A stretch of DNA of 64,000 bases from Rhopalosiphum padi (lineage: Eukaryota > Arthropoda > Insecta > Hemiptera > Aphididae): the NCBI RefSeq assembly GCF_020882245.1, contig NC_083597.1, positions 38,666,652 to 38,730,651 of the forward strand. The letters are read 5' to 3'. Position numbers and translations under genes: made by a program. The notes under the pieces are model-generated. The model was not told the origin of the DNA. It saw nothing but the letters and a program-made list of their open reading frames with translations, and did no database searches. Shown one piece after another: positions 28,087 through 40,200 of this stretch; the stretch's first letter is position 1; each line of letters begins with the position of its first letter.

Positions 28087-28295
28087 ATGGGCTGCGATCT
28101 GGGCAAACTGGCCAGCTCGGCCACGTCCGGCGACGACCGCGGCGGCAAGCACAAGGATGCGTTGGAGGAACCGCCGAGCCCGGGCCCGCCAGACCCCCGA
28201 CTCCCGCTGACGGCCAAGCAGAAATACAGCATGATCGCATCGTGGAAGGGCATATCCAGGGCAATGGAACCCACGGGGGTGTACATGTTCATCAA
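28087..28295 (+). CDS. globin exon 1 (N-terminal anchor, helices A and B)
   Basis: It encodes residues 1-69 and two bases of codon 70. The start is the first ATG after the in-frame TAA at 27847-27849 and gives the MGCDLGK acylation motif. The 39-residue excess before Trp53, relative to myoglobin Trp14, is Gly, Lys, Glu and Pro-rich and probably a flexible tether. Helix A runs from about PLTAKQKYSMIASW. The donor is AA|GTACGT, interrupting codon 70. Reading on into the intron gives a false YVPL end. Trp A12 to the intron codon is 17 residues, as in myoglobin. Confidence 0.92.
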
Positions 28296-31200
28296 GTACG
28301 TACCGCTATAGTACCTATGTATATATTATACTATGGTATTACCGTGCCTGTTTCCGATATACCTACGAGGGTGTTCAAATAGTGAATCGTCCGATTTAAA
28401 ATGCATATACATATTTAGTTTTTAAGTTTAGCGTAGGTATAGTTTATACGCGGGTATGTGTATTAAATAAATTAATAACAAAAATAAAAATGTATTTAAC
28501 GGTATATATTATAAACTGCCTATGTAGTGACTTCCTTCAGTCACACGAACAACATTAAGTTGGATCTCAAATGTTTTCCTTGCACATCCGTCGTTAATTG
28601 ACTCCTCTAATTTGTTGGCCCTCCTGTAGTTGTTGACGATTATTGTGGTATGTACACAGTATTCTCAAAATTAGTATAGTCGCATGGCGTAAGATCGGGT
28701 GATCTAAGCATTGCGTATGATTTATTTTGAATAATCCTGTATTACATTATAGAGCAAATTCACATGACTTCACCATTAATTGTTACTATTTTTATTCGTA
28801 GGTAGTTCATATGATATTTTTTTTCCCGCAATACAAATAATAATCGTGTAGATATAGATATATAATGTGGGCACATCTATAATGATAATTAGTTTCCCCC
28901 CCTAATCCACTTTAGAAAAATCGTTTAGGGACGCTACCGATATTGTAACGTTGTCATTATCACGACAAAATTATTCACGTCATATTTTATAATATATGCA
29001 TATAATGTGGTCTTGGGTTTATGTTTATGTAGGTAAGGTAGCTACTATATTATAATATACCTAAACGCGTAAATTAACATTGGAGTTCAACCCCATTATA
29101 CTGTTGCAGGCTAAATATTATTGAGTAGGTGTTTTTAAATATAAAATATTTTTATAAAAAAAAATAATAAGCAACCACCTTCAACAACCGTTCAATGTTT
29201 TACAACGACCGATCAAAGTTTCCTAATATCATTTTAGTGTCTACTTTATTCCAGTACATTGATCAGAAGTCTCGCGCTTCATTGGCTCTGGTGTACCTAT
29301 CAAAATGTTCATAGTAATATACCATAACCATACAAATAGTATAACAACTATTTGTTTATTAGACTTGTGTTTGCTTAATTATTCGAGTATGGTATATGTA
29401 ACATTCATTATTTGTTTTACTCTTATTCTTGAAGAAGATGAGTGGCAAAAAATTAATAACGTTTCAATCAAAACTTATGTTTAGGGATCCATTGCAGCGT
29501 GCATACCTCTGGGTCCTGTACAACCTAGTAAAGTTAATTTCACGACCGTCTTGGACCGTTTTCGTATATACAAATAGGTTATTATGAATTGTTATAATAT
29601 AATATTGTAATAATACCAAAAATAATAATATTTTTCGGCTGTTATCGCAACTTAATAGGATGTGCTGACATGACCGTGCAACCATAGGGCCACTCGCCGG
29701 CAGGTGAGGTTTTTGAGACTGACCTCGACCGATTATAATAATATGCACCACGTTAGGTTAGAGCGATGTTGTGTAAAAGCTATTTGCACGCGTCGTCGAC
29801 GCCGAAGGGATATAATATATTATAAAGAGTTCTCGGGCACTTTATATAACCACGACCGTGGTATATACGTATATACACGTATGGTGTCGATGACGACGAC
29901 GACGGGCAAATAACACTTGACTCTTCAAACGTGGTATTTGCGTCTAGTGAATTATAGTTTAGTTTTTTTTCTCAAGCACGTCCGAACAATGACAGCGTTT
30001 CCGAGAAAAATAAAATAAGGTCGGAACGGAAAAGTATGCATCGTACTTTTTCCTGCACGAAAAAAAAATCTGTTGTTACTTACGATTATAATATTATAAA
30101 AAAAATTAATATTATTATTATTTACACTTTATTATGTGCAGATAGTCTGCATATGATTATTGATAATATTATAATACATATAAATCTATTCTACGTGTAC
30201 GTTTGAATTTTTTACACACTGCTGATTGTGCGGAAAGGCGTATATACGTATATTATATTCAACTTGACTCACCCGACTTTAGGGTCTAACGTTTAAATCC
30301 AGCTGAATTACCCACTCAAAAAGCTCGGTATAATAATGCGAAAACGGAATGCGATGACATAACTACATAATTCAACGGGCGCATCAATACAATATATATA
30401 ATAATATGACGCCACTCCGACAAAATGTTTTCTAAATTCTATAGCCAGTCTTTTTTATATATATATTATACTGGGTGATTATTTTATCAACTTACACTCG
30501 TTATTTAAAAATTTATTAACGTGTTTAAACATATTTTTTACATAATATTCAATCAAAATAAAACAAATTTTAATTTTTTACCTTAAATATTTAATTTAAA
30601 GTGTTACCGGAGTATATCAACATTTTGCGAGGTGTCCCGGCCCTGCGGGCGGCCCGTACCACTCTATGCCGCACTACTCTACTATAGACTTCGAATAATT
30701 ATAACTCATAAACTGCTTGTCCGAATTTAGATTTTTATGAATCAAAATACTTTGAAAAATATTCTACTTTAGAATTATAAAATTAAAAACGTTTGTTGTA
30801 ATTTAAAAAAGAAAAAACTTTAAAAATGTATATATTTTTTAGAACTGTTGTTTTATTTTGACTGTAAAATTATGTGAAAAAATATTTTCAGATACTTTAA
30901 TAGATTTTGAAATAACACGAATGTTGGTCGATAAAAGAACCACCCTGTATATAATGCAAGAGATGAAAATAATTTCCTGATATTGAAAAGAAATCGGTAT
31001 AATACTGTAGGTATACACGTCAAGGTGCGCACGTTTATATATTATAATAATAATAATATTATTATAATGCATCGGATCGAATCAATTCCTGGGTGGAGGG
31101 TTGAAAACGGAAATCGCGGCGATCGGCGGAGAACTCACCCGCGTATATAGATAACGTATATATACATAAATAGAATGAATAATCGATGCACGGTACCTGT

Positions 31201-34200
31201 CGCGAAGATATATCACAATGATAATATGACGATATGATTAATAATATTTAATAAGCAAACCGTAGCCAATGTGGCGAATGTTTGGTTGATGGTTTAAATT
31301 TTAACTAGACGTGTCAAACTACCAATACGTGTTCGAAGTTTCACGATATAAAATAATAATAACTGTAATGAATAAACGGATGTTCGTCAGTTATTGTGGT
31401 ATATTGCAGGACGAACGTGTGGAGGAGAATTGTAATTTTTTAAATTGTGTTTCAATACCATTATATTGGATTAGCCATGTTGAAAAATGCAGTACGTGTT
31501 ATTTCTGTGGCATCATTAAGTTTGAGTTTCTCTTAGAACTTATACGCAAGTGCATACAATTCTTTGCACGTTTCAATTACTATTATAATAAATTCTCGAA
31601 ACTTAAAAGTATAAATATAAGTATTACGAAATTTACAATTATTTCAATGTACACAAAAGTTGTGTGATAAAAAAAAAAAACAGAAAAATATAATATTTTT
31701 GTAAACAAAAAAAAAACTTTTTTTTCATTAAATCAATTGGGTTTTTTAATTAATTTTCATCGTTTTCAGTAGTAATCAATATATAAAAAAAACTGAGTCA
31801 TTCTTCGACGTACGCTATTATAGTATTATTCAACTCATACTTCATAAAAGTGTGTAACTTTTATGTTTTCATATATATTCGCTCCGTTTTCGAATAGATA
31901 TCAAATACATTTGAATTTTAAAATTTGTTTTGTAACTTTATAAAGTCGTTTCGAAATTGATTTCAAAGTACGAAACATTCGAATATATAGTAGTGCTAAA
32001 ATAATACTATTCATACAATAATACATATTGTGTTCATTTTTTGTTATATATGATATTATTTTATCTTCTTTCGGCCACCAGAACCAATGTCGTAATCTTA
32101 AACTCAATATTTCGTACATTTATGTTAAATGTTATGTATAAAAAATTCAAAACCTCTTCACAAGAGGATGAACCATAATAGATAAAATTTTCGTCAAGAG
32201 TTGTTAGAGTTTTTTTTTTTATATATATATAACTGTATTCAAAGATTTGGGTTGACTTGTTTGCAATATGGCCATAGTTAAAGTTTTATTTATTTTAAAC
32301 AATACAATAATAAAATTTTATGAACAAACAACTTACAAAAATATGCAAACTATACAAAATACCTATTATTAATACAAAACATTGTTTGCAAATGTTTTTA
32401 ATTTTTTAATACGTATTGGTGTTGACCTACTTCTTTTCTGGTTTTTATGGGATAGTCTTTTTTTTATTCATTTTATCCGATTATTTTACTCGTATAACTT
32501 TTAGCTTTATTATGACATTATTATTTTTTTTAAACACATAATAATTTAGAGCTTTTGTAAAATATACTATTTAGCTTAAAAATTATAAAAACTAACAAAT
32601 TTAGCACGAACAATATTTAAAGGAAAATCACTATATGTCTATATGGATATGAACAAATTATAGTAGGGTGATGTTTGAAGTGGAATTCAGAAGATTTGTC
32701 AACTGTTAATGGCTATATGTCAGTTTTAAATACAATTCAAAATGAATCGAATCGATCTTGCGGAAATTTAATAGTCATTCGTCGACGTCGTCCGTGACTG
32801 CCTCATAAGTGTGCGTGGCCATAGTGCGTTTCAATGTCGAAATAATAGTTATTATCGTTGATTGAACTCACGGAAAATAGGTTTTTGTAGTGAATACAAC
32901 AATAATTTGTGATTGGCTGGACGAGCACTATGACTATACGCGGGGCGCAATTTGCTGGTGATTCACGTGGTTTAGTACAACCCTCGGTCGGGTGAACTTT
33001 AATGCATTTCAGTATTGAGGGGTGTGCGCACAACCTCTGTACAAATATAACTGCTGCAATTCCGGCACGACTTACATCGAGAAAGCTACGAGGAAAGCGG
33101 TGGGGGTTTGTTTTCAACAACAATAGTTGAGAGTAAGTAAGTTGCTTTGATTATATTATTATGATAACTATGATGGAAGTCCGTGAAACTATATTTTGTG
33201 TATACTCGGGGAACGTGTTACCGGGCCATTCATTTCCTAACTTATAACTGTACTTTGCTAAGAGACATTTAAAAAGTATTCATGTTACAAATCAGTTTGA
33301 TCACAACACAGTTCAACAAAATTAATTAATATTTTTTATATTCTTATTTTATCTAAGACTTTTACGTGTGACTTATGGTTTATAGTAATTGTAATTACTA
33401 TAAATAATATATAATATCACCTTTGTTTTTGACAATACAATTTCATAAATAACACTAAATATTTTTTACTTGCGTTTTTATTTTTTAAATTGGCTGCAGA
33501 TGTTGTACAATAATATTCAACTTAAAGACAAAACTGGCACAAAGCCATTTTCACGAATAAATTTTTATTTTATAATTTACTGTCACATACGAATGTTTCT
33601 TCAAGACAAAAAAAAATCATTATTTTTCGATCATTAAACTTTTAGACAATATAAGTATAAACGTTTTTGATTCGATTTATGGTTTAAATAAGTCTTACAA
33701 AAAATTATAAAATTTTGTATTTCGCAACAAATTTAAAATGTAATTATATTACTTTACTTATTGTTTTCTTTAGCTAAAACCATGAACAAAAATAACGATA
33801 ATCGAGCGTAAACATAATAGTATATTATAGTATAAGTAATAATAATAAAACAATATCACGAGTATACGAGTAGGGGGAAGGGTACGTTGAACATGAATAA
33901 CTTTCTTCCGTACATTTTTATAAACCTTTGTTTTGTTTGAACCAGATTTCTGTGAAAAACAACTCAATTTAAACGATTTTTGTCTCCCACCGTATAACTT
34001 TACCTGCGGTCGAAAAAAGGTAGGTGTGTTAAAGATATTTAATCAAGAGTTTAAATATAGTCATTATATACTATTTATAATTCTGTAAATGGATGCAATC
34101 TGTTCGACGACAGATGGCTTGGACCGGTGCGTCACATAGGTTGGGAGATTAAGTTCCCTATCAGTTAGTACCTGTAGTATGCATAATTGTTTGACCTCCT

Positions 34201-37200
34201 CCGAAAAAAATCATGTCAATGGACTTTGGTGTTTACGGTGCTTTATACTGCGCGCAGGAATAATAACAATGGCATTAATTATTTACATTACAATAACACT
34301 GCACTCAAACGAGCTACTTACTTAGTTCAGAAATTCGTATGGGCGTATATTTCGGCGAGTGACGGCTATGATTGATATTATATACATCATCCTACCGCAT
34401 TAACAGAACGTACCTATACATCAAATAATTAAAATATCTACGGCGGAATCGGCAATTTTACGCGGTGAGGGGGGGGGGCTGCGATTAAAATATGTTGCGT
34501 ATAATATCTCCTCCCATCACGCACGCGCTATGTATAATATTATTATTTTTTATCAAATATTTTACGCGCTCTATGCGGTTAAATCGGACGAGAATCACTA
34601 TTTACAATTGGTATATATTATTATTATTGTTGTTATTATGTACTTGCGGCGAACGTTTATCCGATCCAAAGAAATTCCGTAACAAATACACGTTTTCGTA
34701 ACCAGAAATGTATACCTCCTCCTGCTGTATATATTATCATTTTATGACGTAGTAGATTTTATATACCCTCAGCACCATTCGGAACACATAATATATATAT
34801 ATATATATATATACATAATAATCACATATAGCCGTATAACATTGCCGATATCGCGCCGCATCAGGGACGAAAATATTTAAACGATCGTAATTTAGTATAC
34901 GCGTACGGTATACCGCCCGTACCGCCGCGGTGCAGCAATCATATCACGACGGCCCCGTCTTTAAGAATCATGAATAATTCCCCGATTTGGGGTTGACGCG
35001 CGAGGTGCATGAAATATACATGGCGGATTTACACGTCCATTGTGGAGGTCTTATGTTCTTATGTAATGGATTTTGATGGACCCTAACCGTTTGTTTACGG
35101 TAATGTTTAAATAATTCATTAGTTCATTACTGTCACCTTTTTTTTTTTTCGCCATATGAATATTTCATTATTATTATTATTATTTCGAACGATTATATAA
35201 AAATTAGCATTTTCGCGTAGACAATATTACGGTCACGAATCCCATTAGATTAATTTTACGAAAAACGTTCGGTCTTACTATATATATAGACAGGTAATGT
35301 AGGTAATCTTACATTATTCTATGAGTATATCCACAAACTCGCGATAATAATCTATTTCTATTATAAAGATTTGTGTTTTGCTCGACATAATCGAGCGAGA
35401 GTAAACTATATATTATTTCGCTTTGTTCTATTATGGCGGTGAATACCTGCCTTGGTGTATACAATATGATGTCGCGTCCATATCGTGTTATTTCCCATTT
35501 CGCGAAATCGAACTTTATATTTTTCAAACACATTTTCTCTTCACTTTGAGTAATTACACAATATGGTGGATAACATTTCGTGAAATGGATACTCGGACTA
35601 TACTTAACAGACTCGTTCCATCATTTAGAGGTCAAAAATATATTTTATCAATGTATAGCTTTTGTTTAAACGAATCTCGTTTTTCATAATTTATTTTACT
35701 TGACGATCTATTGATTTGATTTATTATTATTATTAAACCATAAAACGTTTTGAAACATTTTTAAACTAATAATATTGTGAAAACGAAATTCTGTTTAAAA
35801 ATGTATTATTTATTTATTTTTTTTTTTTTTTGGGGTTCATGAATAATTCGGGGTAGAAAACTATGCCATTAACACGATATAATATATTATTCGACATTTT
35901 CTTAAAACCTTGGCGACGTGAGCATTATATTGTAATGAGAAGAACCTAATCAACGGTAGGCGGAAAAAAAATAAACACACCCCGGAAAAAACACACAGAA
36001 ATAAAAGTCCACGCGAGTGCCATATAATTTTTCTATTTAACATTTAGTTGATTATAGGTACTGTAATATAATAATAATATCTCATACATAATAACATAGA
36101 TAACAGATAATAATCATAGGCATAACAATATAATAATAATAATAATCGTGATACGTGATTTGTCGCACGTCAGTCAATTTTCAATAGTTCGATGATAAAA
36201 TAATACAAAATGTAATAATTAAAGTATGTACATAAAGTTAATCGAATAATCTGTCTATCTATTAAATGAAATAGCCTCTAAGAAATGTTCGATTGTTCTT
36301 TTTCCTTCGATGTAGTTTATGCATAACCGTTTTAATGTAGTTTGATTTTTTACTGTTAGTCTTTGTACTGCTTTATTTTGGTATCATCTACAGCAATTAA
36401 TTTCTTGTCTTATTATTATTATTTTTTTATTAAAGTCCAAATAGAATATAGATAGATGGTTATGACTTATTAGATTGGAGAATCTATGATCCCATCTTTC
36501 AGTTGTATTATCGGTTTAAATAAAATGTAAAGCTCAATTTTTTTTTTTTTGTGGGTATGTTTTCCGGGATTCACAACCAATAGAACAGATTTAACACTAG
36601 AGAATATTATATTCACATATTAACAATATACAATATTTGTATAATAAATAATAACAATTATAATACATTAATACGTATCTCTAATTCATTAAGTATTTGG
36701 ATTTTTTTTTTTGAAAACTTAATAGTATTATTTAAATTCTTCAAATTTGGGCCTAAACTCTCTACAATAATAAGATGGCTTATGTTGAATAATTCTTCTC
36801 TATGTTTTTTTTTAAATTTACTAGATAAATTACATAATATGTGTTCAGTTGTTATAATTATTGTGCCAAAGTTTATAAATTTAAAACTTATTTTTTCGCA
36901 ATGTGGACATCCAAGCTATAACACAACCTGCAGTTCTTCGTATATAGTTTTTAGGTACCAATTTAATACCATTTAGTCAAATGCTAAACATATTATAGAT
37001 AGTTATACAATTTGAAGTGATTGTTGCTCGACTTCGACAAAAGAATATTATTTTTCTTCGCGATATGAGTGCTATATAGATGTACATAATATTATAGATC
37101 GAAATCACGAGATTCGATGTTGTCCGTACATTGTAATGATAATATTATTTTAAGCCACTCAAACATGTTTGTATATTATTTATGTGAGAATACTTATTAA

Positions 37201-40200
37201 TCAATTATTCTTAAGAACGTCAAATTTTATTTCCATACCTACTGCGCTCGTCTCTTTAAAAGACCGGTTTTAACTAAAAATTAATTATGCAACTAATAAT
37301 GATCCATACCTGTTAAGTTCCAACATTAAAACAAGTGAAATATATTTATTATTTTGGATAAATTAATTTTCATTTTCACGATTTCCAATTATTTTCGTGA
37401 ACTTTTATAGTACATGTTATTTTTATTATTTTATTATTGGTTATGCCTATTGTTTAATCAAATATATTAAATCGATAAATTTATTTCATAATCATTATTA
37501 TGGTTTTTGATTATGATTCGCTCCTGAAAATTTATACTTTACTATATTAGATTTAAAATACGTAATCTCATTTCGTTTTTCGATACCTATGGATGTAATT
37601 AAATTCGAAATTTCGAAATTCAATTAATAATCCATTGCGAATCAAACGCGTTCTCGTGTTTATTATGCGTAAAATAAATAAGCGAGTGTTACATATAGGC
37701 AGTCCCAGCTGAGCATAATATCTCTTTCTCAGCATTCAGCTTTATATGTTGGCCTCGCTGTTTTCAAATTACACTTTTCGAGTGCTTCGAACCCTTAAAA
37801 TCAACCAGGATTTTCACACGTACCATTATTTGTACCGACTCGAATATGTGGTTATAGCGAACACATTTTTTGTAGTCGCGCAAGTACTGTATGTATATTG
37901 TATATAAACCACTTGTGCGTGAGCGTTACATGACGTAGGTATACGACATAATGCGTATGATCGAATATTGCACGAATAAACCCATTATTTTTATTTTTTT
38001 TTGTGTACAATAAGCAAATAACAGGCATAAAACCAGATGCTTTACAAACGCAGGCAGCAGTGTTACATTAAGTTTATTATAGTAAATTACATTTTATAAT
38101 TTACAAAAAAAAATTTAAAAATTTGTAATTAAGTTTCGTATAGTTACATAATATAATATTATCATTTATTATATTACAAAAACGTATATTATATAAATAT
38201 ACAGTTTAGTAAATAAGCAAATGTATAGTTGTTTAAGATTACAGAAAATTATTTTTTTTTTTCATTCCTCGATTGTAAATTAATAATCTAATTAGTTAAT
38301 AAATATTAACTATTTATGTTATTATTTTAAATATAAGAAACGACTAATAACAAAAAATTAATAATTCTTTAACATTTTAGGCAATACATTGAAAAGAAAT
38401 AGACTCATTCATAGGAGGTAAATTTTTGTTACGTAAATCGATTAAACATACATATATTACCATTGATTAAGTAAAGTGTATACTTAAGAAAACTGCACTT
38501 TTTTAAATACATTTATACACAACATCAAGTTATGATCAAATTTTAATACATAATATACTACGTTTTATTTATTCTCAATTAACATCAACAATAAAATAAT
38601 TAAACAAATTAAACCGTGTTCCCAACAAACTACATACATAGAATATATTTAATTCTGAGTTTAATATTAAATTAATAGTTTATGAGTTGTACACATCACA
38701 CAGCTCTTTATTATATAGTTGATAAATACTAATATCGGGATGAACTGAAAAAGAGAAAAACCTTTGTAAGAGCTCCTATTGTTATACTCAACTTTCTGAA
38801 GCTGAAAATAGTATTAGAAAATAATATTAATTAAATAATTGTATTATAATGAACTTACCAATTCATATAATTTAAAGAATTTAGTATAAAGTTTGATAAT
38901 AATACTAAAACTACTTCATATATTTTACATAATATACAATATTGCAAATATATATATACATATTGTGCGTATACTATATATATTATATATTGTATAAAGT
39001 TTATATTTGATTTTCGTTATATTGTATTTGTTTTGTAGGGTTAAAAATAAAGTTATATGATTTGAATGATTGCGGAAATATAAATGTAAATTGTACAAAA
39101 AAATAAAATAAAACATCGTCAAAATTAATTATAGAGATTTATATTCTTCCTCAATTAAACGAATCTAAACATTTAAACAAAAAATCCAATTAATTAAAAT
39201 ATATAATTAAAGTAAAAATCCGTGATAAATATTATTATAGAACATAAAAAAGAATATTATTATTTGATTTTTATATTATCGTATTAATTTTACAACGATT
39301 TGATTATTTATATTTATATATTTTTTTTGTCTTTAAAGACACTTATTATTAGAATAAATCCTTCGATGATCAACTTAAAGAAAAGTTTCTGATAAAAACT
39401 GTACATAGCATATACTTTTGGGAAGTCGAAATTGAAAAATCTCAGTATTTTTTTAATAATCCGAAAACAAATACGAACATCTATAAAAAAGTAATATTAA
39501 TAATATTATTATTAAAATAATTGTTTTTTTTAATTCAAGATTAAATTTTCATTTATTAGATGTTAATTTTTGATATTATAAAATTTTAACTAATCAAAAC
39601 AAATACTTAGGTACTTAATAATAAATCATCGAAACAACAAAAAAAAAAAGAAAATCAAAGTGTAACGTAGTGAAAATTTAAAACAATAATAAGTGAAATA
39701 TCGTAAAAAATATTATCTGTAATTAATAGTATTTTTATTATATTGAATAATTCAAGATATCGCACATTCAAAGAAACATCTATATAATAATTAATTTCTA
39801 CAAAAATAATCTGTGATTATACTTTTCGATCATCCTATTCTAAAAATAATTTTCAAATAACTTAATAACAATTTAAACAGTTCATATGAAAAATTATTAT
39901 AAAACAAAAAATAATACATTCCAAATATTTAGGTAAAATTTAAAAACATACAAAACTGTTATTCGATTTTTTTCAAATATTCGTATGAATAATTACAGTG
40001 ATTAGTGTTATCTTAGATTTATAATGAAGTGAGAAATGTATATAAGTTATCTCTTGACGTTTTATTTTTTTTATATTTTATTAATATTATTATACATCTT
40101 TGTTTGCTAGACCACGAGTTTAAACAAATATAAATATCTTAAGAAAAGCACGATATCTAACACTATGAAACAAAAATTATTAAAACGCCTTTTATGATTT

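Noticed and set aside
27111..28295. Several 60-160-codon ORFs on both strands in the GC-rich block
   Set aside because: GC-rich DNA has few stops. The frames overlap in all directions, are Arg, Ala and Pro-rich, and only the frame beginning at 28087 continues into spliced globin exons.
28296..28301. Alternative exon 1 donor at 28300 (TAC|GTACCG)
   Set aside because: It would add a Tyr and shift the frame into exon 2. The donor at 28296 (GTACGT) restores Lys-Leu-Phe and matches the B12.2 position.
28074..28382. 102-codon + ORF overlapping globin exon 1
   Set aside because: Alternative frame of exon 1 beginning at a non-ATG codon. It lacks globin residues, while the frame from 28087 fits exons 2 and 3.
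31311..31667. 118-codon + ORF in intron 1
   Set aside because: Begins at GTG, and the first ATG is well inside. No domain, no splice context and AT-rich composition. Treated as chance.
32803..33123. 106-codon minus ORF in a less AT-rich patch
   Set aside because: No recognisable motif, transposase or reverse-transcriptase signature. Possibly old repeat, but unsupported.
37787..37815. TTCGAACCC-like stretch as a tRNA B box
   Set aside because: No A box at the right spacing and no acceptor stem, so not a tRNA gene.
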